Origin: Rotaria sp. Silwood1
Taxonomy: Eukaryota; Rotifera; Eurotatoria; Philodinida; Philodinidae
NCBI GenBank assembly: GCA_905250075.1
Contig: CAJNOP010000001.1
Span: forward strand, 5,537,126 to 5,601,125
Length of the DNA stretch: 64,000 nucleotides
Reading direction: 5' to 3'
The notes under the pieces are model-generated. The model did not search any database. It saw only the letters and a list, made by a program, of their open reading frames with translations, and was not told the DNA's origin. Of the stretch, positions 11,797-23,526 are shown piece after piece; the first letter of the stretch is position 1; every line of letters starts with the position of its first letter. Position numbers and translations under genes: made by a program.

Positions 11797-11802
11797 AATA
11801 AA
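11797..11802 (+). terminator. Poly(A) signal AATAAA before VPS53
   Basis: AATAAA lies about 250 nt after the stop of the CCPG1-like gene and 35 nt before the VPS53 ATG. That ATG directly follows ATTTTTAG. A polyadenylation signal this close to the next gene's acceptor is what a trans-spliced operon would show, but AATAAA is common in AT-rich DNA. Confidence 0.35.
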
Positions 11803-11831
11803 GACAAGATTACAATTATTGTGATTTTTAG

Positions 11832-14800
11832 ATGGCTACCACTAATGGAGCAGATGTAGATGATGATACTTTTGATGCTGATGATGATCGATATGATACA
11901 CTTGTACTACCAGCTGATGTACAAAAAGTGATTGATCAAGTGAGATCATTTGTTTTTAAGTTTTATATTCCTTTTATTGCTTGAAGAAAAATCTATAGAG
12001 AGTTATTTGATTTCAAAAGCAGAACTACCAAGAAAGAGATTGAATACACTAATCGAAAACGTAAAAAGCAACTTTTTTGAAACTCGAACAATATTTGCTG
12101 TATGTTTTTTTTCAATATGAAAGGTCTACGACAAATTAAATTTATCCCGTTTTACTTTTATGTTTTTCAAGCTACTATGAATTTCATATTTTTCATTCTT
12201 TAGTCCTGTTAGGTGTGTATGTATGGGCGTAGTTTCTTCACCCTAATGCATATTTCAATAGACCGAGGGGACTAAAGAAACTAAAACAACCAAAATATTC
12301 TTACAGCTTTAAAAGATGTGTAAGAATAAAAGTAGAATAGGATAAATTTGATTTCTCGTGGATCTATGAACTAAATGTAGTCAGTGAATATTGACACCAA
12401 TATTCACTGAAGCATAGGAAGACACCGTTACAAAAAGAATCGCATTTTGATAGAGTTTATATCGATAATTCATTGTTTAGTATTTATCCTAATACTGCAT
12501 GTCTCTGTTCACTCACTATCCAGTACCGTAACAACTGTTTAAAATACTTCCATTGTAAATTTGCTTGAACAACTATTACCGTATTATTTTTATTCGTAAT
12601 AAAATTCAATATGTTTTTGGTATTTTCAATTAGAGATTATCATTATTTTAAAGGAATTTAATTAGCTAAATAAATTTTATAAGTTCGATAATTTATTTTG
12701 TTTGTTTTTTTTGTGTGTAGATATTACCAAGTACCGATGAGATCGATCGAGTCGATTTTAATCCAGTTGATTATATAAATCAATTATTTCCAACGGAACA
12801 ATCTCTAGCAAATATTGATGAAGTTATTGGAAGTGTAAAGTCAAAGATACGTGCATTGGATACTGATATTCGTTTTACTATACGTGGTCATTCGGATACA
12901 GAAATTGATGAACACAAAGCATTAGAAGAAGCACAAAATTCCATCTTATTATTATTTCAACAAATGCGTGAAATTAAAGATAAAGCTGACAAATCAGAAG
13001 AAATGGTAAAAGCATGAATTCATTGATGAATTTAGTTTTTTCTTTCCAAAGCAAACTTTTTTAAATTCTTAGGTCAAAGAAATAACACGAGATATAAAAC
13101 AACTTGATGTAGCAAAAAAGAATCTTACGACTTCGATAACAACACTTAATCATCTACAAATGTTAATTGAAGGAATTGATAAAATTGAGTAAATAAAAAC
13201 AAGCATTTTTCTTTGTTTTCTAGAATATAAAATTTATTCTTTTGAATTTTTTTTTCTAGAGCTGCTATAAAAAAGAAATCTTATGGTGATATAGCTAATT
13301 TACTTCATCCGGTTATAAGTGTATTAGAACATTTTCAACCATATATTAACATTCCACAAATACAAGAATTATCTACAAAGTAAATAAATTGAGAAAAAAT
13401 AACTTTTGATCACCAGAAAAAAAGCCAGTTGATTATTACTTTTTTTTCGACTAGTAATTTGTCATTATCTCTTCTTGAGTGCTTCTAGACAAACTACACG
13501 ATTCGTCATCTACATGCAGCATTTTGTTTTTTTTATGGACCGAACAAATATAATCGATGATGAAAGCAATTAGTGAATGGAGTGCGCATATCTATAGAAG
13601 AACTCCATACTCATTAAAAACTATGGCGCTGCTCTAGATCGATGAAATCTTATACATTAGCTAGTCTAAGTGACAGAGAACATAAAAGGGTGTGGGTGAC
13701 GTGGTGTCACTTATTTGGAGAAGTACTATACATATTGCTTCTTAGATTAATCTCGTAATAAATATTACTTGTTTTGTACATTACACTTTGATTATTATTC
13801 AGGCCAACGATAAATTTAAGTAATATCTATGCCAGAATTAATGAGGGGTTGGTGTGACCTTAATAACATGAAAATGGCAATAGTTAGTGACTTGTGATTT
13901 TCAGCAATTGAAGAAGGAGATCTATGGATATCTTTTTGTCTCATCCTAAATGAGATAACATGATTTGAAAATCCGTCATCGTCGGAAAAAATTCACTAAA
14001 ATACATGAAAATAGTATTCTGCTTCGATGTTTATTTGATATAGACATCTTCTACTGGTAGAAGAACTTCAAATTTATAGTTTAGCCCTTTGAGGATGGAA
14101 TAACTGAAGCAAAAGAAGAAATTTTTTGAAGTACTGAACAATGCGTTTATTTGTGAATATAGGGTATGGGTGTGGTAGTGGGTTGGGCTTGGGTTTGAGT
14201 GTGAAGGTATTGTGACTGTGTTGTAGCTGTGGATGTGATTGCCAGAAGAACACCCGTACTCCACACGCACACCTACAGCCACACCCGCATTCCACAGGCA
14301 CACCTACAGCCACACCCGCACTCCACAGGCACACCTACAGCCACACCCATCGGAAATGATAAATGTATGATCTATACTGTCATATCTTCCAATATAGTAT
14401 CATGAGAGATTTACTTAAGTCACATACTGATTGTATTAGAATCGAAGTACATATGTATATGTGCTTTCCGTCCCCAAAGAGTTAAAAGGAATGGTTTAGG
14501 AGATTATCTTCTCACATCTCAATGTTGAAAAAACGAAATTACATATCTATTAAACCAAAATACATCAATTCTTTTGATTTATAGCAAATTTGCTGACTTT
14601 TATCGAAATTTTCTTGAAACAAAGCGCTGTTTTCATGGATTTTTTTGCATGCTTTTAGAAGATGATGTATTTTTAAATATATTTATCTCATATAGTATCA
14701 GACAAAAAGATGTTCGAATTTCTCTTCTTTAGATTTCTGAAATACGTAAGTCATCAACTACTGCCATTTTCGAGTTATTGAGCTTACATCCATCCCTCTT

Positions 14801-17800
14801 TAGTTCTGGTGCAGACATTAATTAATCTGAATGACAGTCGGAAAAGCCACAAAGCGAGGGTGAACACATCAAAAAGTGTCAGACTAAAGTTTTCGTTAGC
14901 TTTAAACAGCATCTACACTTAAATGACAAGTAATAATGCGAAATGAAAGCTGGAAAAAAATTGATAATCAAAAATACTTTCACTCCATAAATTTCTTTAT
15001 ACAAATAAAATTTGATTATTTTTTACTTAGTGTTAAAGAATTAACTGCTCAAATAACTGTACAAGTTCGAAAAGAGTGTGAAGATGCATTTAATGGTCCA
15101 AATGCAAAAGTTAGTTATTCAAAACATTTTGTTTTCAGTGAATGAAATCTTTTATTTTTGTTATACAGAATTTTACTCCAAATCAACATTTTTTAGATGT
15201 ATGTAAAATAATTGATGTTATTGATCCTAAATTAAGGTTTGTTATTTAAATATTTGATTGTTATCATTCAGTGTTTTTCTTTTGTTTTGTTCTTTATAGA
15301 TTAGAAGTAATAAATTGGTTTTTAAAAACACATCTATCTGAATATACAATATTATATCAAGAATCTCAAGAGGTATTTATAAAAAAAAAAGCAAAATAAA
15401 ATAATTTGATTAACATTATTATTTCATTTTTGCTCTTTTTAGTTAGCATGGTTAGATAAAATTGATCGTCGATATGCTTGGTTAAAACGTGCACTGGTTG
15501 AATACGATGAAAAGTATTCACGAATATTTCCTGTTCATTGGGAAATGGCTGAACGTTTAACAGTTGAATTTTGTAAAATAACAAGGTTAATTTTGTTTAT
15601 TTGTTCTTTTTTTTGTATTTTAAAATATAATTAAAATCTGTTTTTTTTTAATTTTAGACGTGAATTAGGAAATATAATGCTTAAACGTAAAAATGAAATT
15701 GATGTTAAATTATTACGATTTGCTATTGAGAAAACTGTTGGATTTGAAACGATTGTTGAAAAACGTTTTCTAGGAAATACACTGGATCATTCAAGTAATC
15801 CAATAACTAGTCATCTTAATGGTAAGTTTTATATTCATATTTCTAACAAAAAAAATGCAATACATACTGAGTTTCTTCAGTTAATGTATCTGAATAGTAA
15901 TGACTGGATCTCAAATTTATATTGTATGTAACGATTGCCATAGAATAAACGAATTACTTTTGTTTTTGAGGTGTTTATAAGAAGCTGTGAGAGTTTGTTA
16001 TAAGCTTATTCGGTTGAAAACTGTCAATATCATTGATGATAGATTGTTTTTTTTTTCTTTGGAACAGTTTTCTAGAAATCTAAAATATCAAAATTAGATT
16101 CTTCATAAAAATATTGCATCTCATTATGCGAATTTGAAAATTTCGGAAAACAAATTAATTAGAAACGTTTTTGAGTTAAAGAATGTAAATAGTGAGAAAA
16201 AAAATCACTTTGTTGATAGATCTGTAAGATTGTAAGAGCTTAGAATGTGTACGATTGAGTTCGATAGTAAACAATGTGAAAATAAATTTTTTAGACTGAA
16301 ATTCTCGTTTTGAAAAATTCAATTTTCTTGAAAGCACTGCTGTCTCTCAGTTAGAAGTTTCTTTCTCCTGAATTATAGTAGAACAAATTTTGAAACAAAT
16401 ACAGAAACATAGAGTCTGAAGTTTTGTATCGGTTCATATCAAATACTTGACTGCAAATTTTATAATGAGAATAAAATAAGTAGTTCATGTGGAAAATCAA
16501 TACTTGTTGTACAGCTTTTTGTTTTCTATCGAATATGTCTAGAATGAATTCTCGAAGCTTCTTAGAAGTATCACAAAACTAAACCAACAAAAATGACCTA
16601 TTTATTTTGCGTTACTCATGAACAAAATTGTTAGAGTCTAGGATTGCAATTTTTGTAAAAGTTAGATGCTATAAATATAAGATTTAATGCATATTCTCTA
16701 TACATTGTGATTACAAAATAAAAAAACAAACAAATTAATGTATCGTTTATTCTGATAGTTAAAGTAACAAGTATCAATGGTAATGATGATTTAAATCTAG
16801 CAACAAACCTTAAACCAAAATCATCACCATTTCAAGGAATAATATCTCAATGTTTTGAAGATCATTTAGATATTTACATAGCAGAATTAGATCGGTAAAG
16901 GCTCATTAATTTGTTTTGTTTTTTTCTCTTGTCTATGTATGATTCTTTTTTCATAGGAGTTTGGGTGATCAAATTCAAAAATTTGTTGATGAACTTAAAA
17001 AAGATGGTTATCCAATATTTGAAGGTGGTGAAGATACAAGTAATGTTTTACCAACAAGTGCAGATTTATTTGTTTATTTTCGTAATTGTCTTGTACAATG
17101 TTCAAAATTAAGTACTGGTCAACCATTATTATTACTTGTTCAAACATTTCAAAAATATCTTCGAGAATATGCTAATCGAGTATTAACAGCTAATTTGCCA
17201 AAGTAAAAATGTTTATCTTGTTTTACTTTTTTCTTTGTCTAAAATTCATTTTGTTTTTGTTTTAAATAGAACAAATACAACAGCATCATCTTTAGTTGGT
17301 ACAGCAACAATATTTATACAAAATTTACCAAATATTCCATCGATGTTAAAAGAAGGTGAAACAATAGCTAAATTAAATGAAGCAGAAATATGTCGATCAT
17401 GTAGTGTTCTATGTACGGCTGAATATTGTGTTGAAACAATACAACAAGTAAAAGAAAAAAACAAAAGAAAACAACCATGTGAATGTTTTTTTTTGTTTTG
17501 ATTTTAGTTAGAAGATAAAATGAAAGAAAAAATAACAAAATCATTAGTTGATAAAATTTCATTTGAATCAGAAAGAAATATTTTTAAAGTGTATGTTTAT
17601 TTTACAATCAATGAGATTAGAAATTTTTTTTGAAATTTTTTTTCTCTCTATATAGAATTATTGCTGAATCTATTCAAATACTTATTCAAGATCTTGAAAA
17701 TGCTTGTGAACCAGCATTGACAGCAATGACTAAGGTTAGTTTGTGTTATATGAAAGAGAATTTTATGTCAAATATTTTCCTTCAAGAATTTAAAGTTTCA

Positions 17801-19314
17801 TAGTAGATAAAGAAAAAACATTTAATAAATACAACATGAGGAATTGATCAGCTACCCATTCAAAGTTCGGATTAATTGAACAGATCGGTCAAGTGATGAA
17901 GTTATTCGAAAAATTTGATTCTGTTTTTAGAAACCACGTTTCAGTAATAAAACAAAAGTTTTTTTTTTTAATATCTTGAAATGAATTTCGTAAAAATAGT
18001 TTAGACAGATCAATTTAGCTCAGAACACGTCTTCAGATCCGAACTAGAACTGAACTTGTCGATCTGCGTATAACATTCAATGACAATTTATGCAGTATTT
18101 GCATAATATCTTAATGATGCTTTACAGATTTTATTGTTGAAATCAAAGTTGTTATATTTTTTAGAGGTGCGAGCGACTAGAAGTTTGGTAGGAAGTGCCT
18201 TCATCCTTGAAGTGCTAGAAGAGTCTCGTAACGACATTGTCTGCTTAATTGTATTTTACTTTCTACCTGTGAAAAACAAATGGTGTTTTAAAATTCGGAT
18301 TTTGCCAAAAATAACTATGAAGCTGTACGAACCTAGCAAAAGTCATGCATTTCAGAGGTAGAGAAAAGTCCATCTTCCTAATTGAGAATCCTGATTGTAA
18401 TGCATATCGTCGAAACTGAACTATTAGTTAGATTTTTAGATTTAGTGTTCAATTATTCATACGATAAAAGTAGAATTTTAGTAGAACATTGACGACCTTA
18501 TATTTGATAATGAAATTATTTTTTGATTCGACTGCAATGTTTAACTTAATATCATTTCTTATTTTCAAAGATTTTTTTTTTTTCATAAGCACTAATAAAT
18601 TATTTCTTGTATAATTTTTTGTATAGTTATCTTGGCAAACTATTGAAACTGTTGGTGATCAATCATTATATGTAACAACAATTATTAATCATTTAAAATC
18701 AATTGTTCCTATTATACGTAATCACTTGGGATCGTCACGAAAATATTTTATACAATTTTGTACAACGTTTGTTGAGTTAGTTTCCTTTTGAATACCTTTT
18801 AAATATATATATATATATAAAATAATTTCTTATAGTTCATTTATTAAAAAATTTATCAATCATCTATATCGTTGTAAACTAATAAATACGATTGGTGCTG
18901 AACAACTTTTACTTGATACACATTCACTAAAAACAGTTCTTCTTGATTTACCATCGATTAATTTAACTGTTTCACGAAAACCACCACAAAAGTAAATTTA
19001 TTATTTTAAACTTCAATGTTTGCATTGAATAAATTTATTTTCTTTTTTTTTTTAGTTTTACAAAAATTGTTCTAAAAAATATGACACGTGCTGAAATGAT
19101 CTTAAAAGTCGTTCTTACACCATATGATTCTCCTAGACAATTTGTTAAAAATTATTTACAATTAATGAATAATGATGGAGATATAAGTTCTTTTCAAAAA
19201 GTACTTGAAATGAAAGGAATTCGAAAACCTGAACAAGCTCATTTAATAGAACGTCTAAAAAGAGAACATGCAGCAATTATTGCTAGTCATCAACAGCAAA
19301 TACAACAACAGTGA
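11832..19314 (+). CDS. VPS53: GARP/EARP complex subunit VPS53
   Basis: Seventeen exons join to about 813 residues: 11832-11939, 12721-13005, 13073-13188, 13260-13379, 15031-15109, 15169-15236, 15300-15372, 15443-15585, 15658-15821, 16759-16894, 16957-17202, 17270-17447, 17508-17590, 17656-17734, 18627-18775, 18836-18991, 19056-19314. VPS53 is a core tethering subunit for endosome-to-Golgi retrograde transport and endocytic recycling. Diagnostic stretches are [42 protein letters not shown] (N-terminal coiled coil), [46 protein letters not shown] and [10 protein letters not shown] near the C-terminus. Every junction keeps phase. The ATG follows directly on ATTTTTAG. The protein ends in a Gln-rich tail and is close to vertebrate length. 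Long introns at 11940-12720, 13380-15030, 15822-16758 and 17735-18626 carry repeat debris. Confidence 0.95.
12381..12410. repeat. Perfect 13-bp hairpin in VPS53 intron 1
   Basis: TCAGTGAATATTG (12381-12393) and CAATATTCACTGA (12398-12410) are exact complements separated by ACAC. It lies in the 781-bp first intron. Confidence 0.8.
13822..14819. mobile_element. Degenerate foldback element in VPS53 intron 4
   Basis: The left arm from about 13822 (AATATCTATGCCAGAATTAA) aligns, reversed and complemented, with the right arm ending near 14819 (AATGTCTGCACCAGAACTAA). Similarity continues inward for some 200-230 bp on each side, with shared blocks GAAAATGGCA, ATTTCAG/TTTTCAG, ATCTTTTTGTCT and ATGAGATAA. 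By eye arm identity is about 70-80 percent. The centre holds GT-rich then CA-rich sequence (14162-14348). No ORF of a transposase is seen, so this is a non-autonomous relic that expanded the intron to 1.65 kb. Confidence 0.65.
14256..14348. repeat. 31-bp minisatellite, about three copies
   Basis: The unit CACACCTACAGCCACACCCG plus CATTCCACAGG (31 bp) is repeated about three times with single-base differences (CATT/CACT, CACG/CAGG). It is the most GC-rich patch nearby and lies at the centre of the foldback element, after a G-run segment on the same strand (14162-14193). Confidence 0.8.
18145..18262 (+). repeat. Relic dispersed repeat, copy 1 (VPS53 intron 14)
   Basis: Shares AAAGTTGTTATATTTTTTAG, GGTGCGAGCGA, AGTGCCTTCATC and TCTCGTAACGACATTGTCTG with related copies at 22032-22242 and 29765-29870 (opposite strand). 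Copies 1 and 2 also agree in the reading frame around YFLEVRAT / YFLGVRRT, so the source may have been coding. Confidence 0.6.
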
Positions 19315-20339
19315 TTGTTTGTTTGTTTTTTTTCGTTTGTCTGAATGTTCCTTTATTTTTAATGTGACTTTTACTGATCTCTTTAACAACATGATGCGTT
19401 TAATTTAGTTGTATAATTTCCATTGAAATATTTATTCAATTATCTGTTCCAGATCATAACAAACAAAAAAAAAATATGTTTCCAAATAAATACATAAATT
19501 TGTAATCAATTTAACAAAAAAAAAAGTCAATTTATAATTGAGTATCAATTCTAATAAGTGAATATATTTATTCGAGTAATGAAGGAACATTTGCTTTTTT
19601 TAATCAAACGAACCGTTTAGTTTAAAAAGAGATTGAAACAAATGAAAATCTATGTTTTGGTATGCTCTAGTTTCATTCTACTTCGTTACTCTTCTACTGA
19701 CGGGAAAATGTTGTGCTCATGTAGTTCAGTATAAAAGAGCATTTTTTGTCATTCAGACAAAAATAACTAAACAGTTTGGATGAATGCCTAGATGTAATGA
19801 AAAATATCTAAATTAGAGTTAACATTGAACGTTATAATAAGAAAATGTAGAGGTATCAAGAAGCTTTCAAAGGAAAAATAACACACTTTACTAACTCCCT
19901 ACACTCACTTCAATGGTAAAATCGAGTAATCGAGAGAAATTTTTGAATCTATTCTTTATTCTCTTGATCTTTGCCTTCAGGATGATACTAACTCTAGCGC
20001 ATAGAATTATACGAAACCCAAATAACTTGCTAGTGACCTCTTTCGGTAAAATAACTATTGCATATTGCATTTATAAAAGCTTTAAAAGTCCGAGTTGAAA
20101 AATGCAAAGTTATTTTTTATTTTTTTATTTTATAATATTTCAATTGAGAGACTTATTATTATTAGTTAACGATATTTTTCACCAAATGATATATGATTAT
20201 CTATTTATTTGATTCACAGAGATGACAACGAATTGAATAAATTTGTTGTTTCCACAATGCAACTCTATTTTATTCTATATTATATAGATTCTGTGTAGTT
20301 TTAGAGTGAACATTTTTAGCGATAGAACTAACAAAAATA
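19315..20339. other. Intergenic region between VPS53 and LSM8
   Basis: About 1 kb of AT-rich sequence. AAATAAATAC near 19484-19493 may provide the VPS53 poly(A) signal. CATTTTTAG at 20311-20319, 21 nt before the LSM8 ATG, could serve as a 5'-UTR or trans-splice acceptor. No other gene was recognised. Confidence 0.5.
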
Positions 20340-20629
20340 ATGCCTGTATTTGATTTATATACAAATAAATCAATAAATCTAATTACATTGGATAGATGCA
20401 TTATAATTGGAACATTATGTGACTTGGATCAAACTATAAAGTTAATATTAGTTGATAGTCAGAAACGTGTATTTTTTGCAACAGAAAGTGTAGAAAAAAA
20501 ATTCTTCTTAATCTTTATATAATACGTGGTGATAATGTTGCCTTCATAGGTGAAATTGATGAAGAACTTAATAAAAATATTGATTTTTCTAGAATTCGTG
20601 TTGATCCATTACAAGTAGTTAAAACATAA
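20340..20629 (+). CDS. LSM8: U6 snRNA-associated Sm-like protein LSM8, frameshifted here
   Basis: LSM8 is the nuclear-specific member of the LSM2-8 ring that binds the U6 snRNA 3' end. Frame 1 from the ATG encodes the Sm1 part: SINLITLDRCIIIGTL, CDLDQTIKLILVDS, then RVFFATESVE. At a run of eight A (20494-20501) the frame changes. The Sm2 part, LYIIRGDNVAFIGEIDEEL, continues in another frame to a TAA at 20627-20629. The family match on both sides is strong and no intron fits across the break. Two fewer A would restore exact family spacing; one more would also restore the frame with one extra residue. A sequencing or assembly error in the homopolymer is the simplest explanation. A real lesion or frameshifting cannot be excluded. 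Length with the frame restored is about 96 residues, as in human LSM8. Confidence 0.85.
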
Positions 20630-20849
20630 TTTTTCTCTTGAGTATGTTGCGATTATTATTATTATTATGATTTGTTGTTGTCAGATAATTGACTATCTGT
20701 ATAAAATTTAAGTATTTTTGTTTCTTTATTCTCTTTATATGATTGAAGAGAATCTCGTATTTATTTTTTGAATAGGAGACAAAAAAAAAAAATTTTTCTC
20801 GTACAATGAATATAATTTAGAATTAAAAGAATCAATTTCTATTTTGCAG

Positions 20850-23526
20850 ATGTTATTAAATACAACACCAAAAATTTTAATTAGTATTATTATATTTCGT
20901 TTAATTTCTTGGGTTATTGTGCGGACATATTTTATTGCTGATGAATATTGGCAAACATTTGAAATAGCACATTCACTTGCTTTTGGTTATGGTTATAAAA
21001 CATGGGAATGGAAATCAAATATTGCTATAAGAAGTTATCTTTATCCATTTATTATTTCATTAATCTATCGATTTTTAGCTCTATTTCATCTTGATACTGT
21101 AACAATATTAGTTAATTCAGCAACATTATTTCAAACATTATTGGCTATTATTGGTGATTTAGCTTATTTAAAATTTCTTCAAGGTCATAAATTAATATTT
21201 TTAATTCTATTATGTCGATTTACATGTTGGTATACAATGTATTCATCACCAAGATTAATTATTAATAATTTAGAAGAAATACTTTTTATATGTAGTCTTG
21301 CTGCTGCTAAAAAGTAAGAGAACTGATTGTCAATCGCAATAATAGTTACCATTCTTGAGATCGAATTTCTTTATTTTGGTAATATATGCAAACATATGAA
21401 TACAACTATGAAAAATTCTTTCAATCAAGCTAAAAAATGTAGAAAATATTTCAATAAAATTTCACAGACTTTAAGATATTCTAGAAATTTAATACATATT
21501 CAAATTTTTAGTATCGTTGATTTTAAGTATTAACTAAATTTTACAATAATTTTCTTTCTACAAAATTTCGTTCATGTGATAACATAAGCAGAATTACCTG
21601 ATTGGAAATATGAAGTAATTTTTGAGAGCAGTCTGAAGTGCTGATTTAGAGAAGATTTTCAGTTTCTTTTTTCAATCTATAAGTATTCACTTGCAATCGG
21701 TTTTCGGTTGCATAAGGTGATCGTTTTCTTCGTTGTATCAATTAATTAATTCAAGTTTTTGAATCAGAAATAAATCAACATGTTTCGACATGAATTGATG
21801 TTACTAGCTATTAACACAGTCTGCTTTTTCTATATGTCTGATGGCTGCTTATCATAACGCAATACATGTAATATTATTATTTTCTAGTTTTACACATAAG
21901 TGATACAACATATGTTACTTACATTAGTGAGATTGTTATTACTCATTGAATCAGAAATAAGCACTCATTGTTCAGAATAACGAGATGTTGGTGTTTGAGA
22001 GACTCATTGCTAGCAAAATTCGTTTGGGTGAACCAAGGTTGTCGATATTTTTTAGGAGTGAGACGAACTGAAAATTCAGCAGAAAATGCTTTTATCATCA
22101 AAGTTAGAGAAGTGGTACCTGAGAGGAGAAATAACGAAACCCATCGTAACTTGAGTCCTTCTGCAACAGACGAGCTGCCATCTGATTAGTGCTTCTCGTG
22201 GTCTGTTCCAATCTTATTTATCTCGTAATGACATCGTCTGCCAGAGAAGTTTGGGAAGGATAAAGCTGTTCCCTCTTGAGCGACGATTCTGAAGTGGACT
22301 ATAGTCTGCCTAGTAAAAAGAGGTACTCCCATAGAGAGATTTTATTGTATCTCGATCTTGATCAGAAGTTTTACTCTCTTTAAAATATTTTTCTACTCTA
22401 TGATTTCATCCTATGAGTACTATTTATATTATTCAAAACCTATTGATACATCTTTTATAACTTGTGCTATGAAAAGTATATTTAACAATTTCAATATATG
22501 TTCTTTTTTTTCCATAGTTATCGATCATCATCTAACATGACATTCCATTTATTTGTTTCATTATCATTTATTATTCGTCCAACAACAGCTATTCCATTTG
22601 TTATTATTTATCCGTATTTATTATATAAAACTTCGAATCGTTTAAAATTTCTTTTTCAAGCATTTATATGTTTTATTCTATTAAATATATTGAATATACT
22701 CTTAGATAGTTATATGTATAATCGTTGGACATTTGTACCATTAAATTTTTTATATATAAATTTTTTTCATCCAAATTCAATATCATCACATTATGGTATA
22801 AATAATATTTTATGGTATTTAACAAATGGTCTTCCAATGATATTTTTTTATCGTTTGCCATTTATTTTTATTGGTTCTATATCAAATAAACGTTTAACAA
22901 TAATTATTTTATTTACAATATTTATATATACATTAAATAAACATAAAGAATTTCGATTTTTAACACAAATTTTACCAATATTATTTATATTAGAAGCTCA
23001 TGGAATGGATTGGTGTTTGAAAAAACTCAAATGGAATAAATTTCGATGGATTATATTTCTTTCATTTATCGGACATTTATGTATTGGATTTTATTTTTCA
23101 TTCATTGATCGTCAAGGACAAATATCAGTTATGCATTATTTACGAAGAAATTTAATCAATAATAATAATAAAGAAAGTTTTTCAATCGATTTTCTTATGC
23201 CTTGTCATTCGACACCATATTATAATTTTATTCATCGAAATGATATTCAATTAAATTTTTTAACATGTGAACCAAATCTAGATAATATAACAAATGATTA
23301 TATTGATGAAGCTGATCAATTTTTTTTAAAACCAATTGAATCATTAAAAAACCGATTAAATAATTCTAATGCTAGTCATTTAGTTATGTTTGATGTATTA
23401 TATAATCAAGTACAAGATGTATTTGAAGAAGATCAATGGTTTTTTGTGAAAGATATATTATTCAATTCACATATTCAACATACATCAAGACATGGAAAAA
23501 TGATTTATATTCTTGAAAGAAGATAA
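20850..23526 (+). CDS. PIGB: GPI mannosyltransferase 3 (PIGB/Gpi10)
   Basis: Two exons, 20850-21313 and 22518-23526, join in phase 2 to about 490 residues. PIGB is a GT22-family ER membrane enzyme that adds the third mannose to the GPI anchor precursor using dolichol-phosphate mannose. The luminal signature ADEYWQTFEIAHSLAFGYG with KTWEWKS is near the N-terminus, followed by SYLYPFIISLIYR, many hydrophobic helices, FIIRPTTAIPF just after the splice, HKEFRFLTQILPI and the C-terminal MPCHSTPYY and LDEADQFF-type boxes (here YIDEADQFFLKP). The ATG directly follows TTCTATTTTGCAG, so the first coding exon may begin at a trans- or cis-splice acceptor. LSM8 ends 220 bp upstream. The 1.2-kb intron carries copy 2 of the relic repeat. 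Confidence 0.93.
22032..22242 (+). repeat. Relic dispersed repeat, copy 2 (PIGB intron)
   Basis: Begins CCAAGGTTGTCGATATTTTTTAG, continues with AATGCTTTTATCATC and ends near TCTCGTAATGACATCGTCTG, matching copy 1 (18145-18262) over its two ends with about 90 bp more in between. It is the longest of the three copies. Confidence 0.6.

Noticed and set aside
14031-14334. Minus-strand frames of 86-90 codons rich in Cys, Gly, Val and His
   Set aside because: They are translations of the GT/CA minisatellite at the centre of the foldback element and lie in a VPS53 intron; the repetitive composition explains them.
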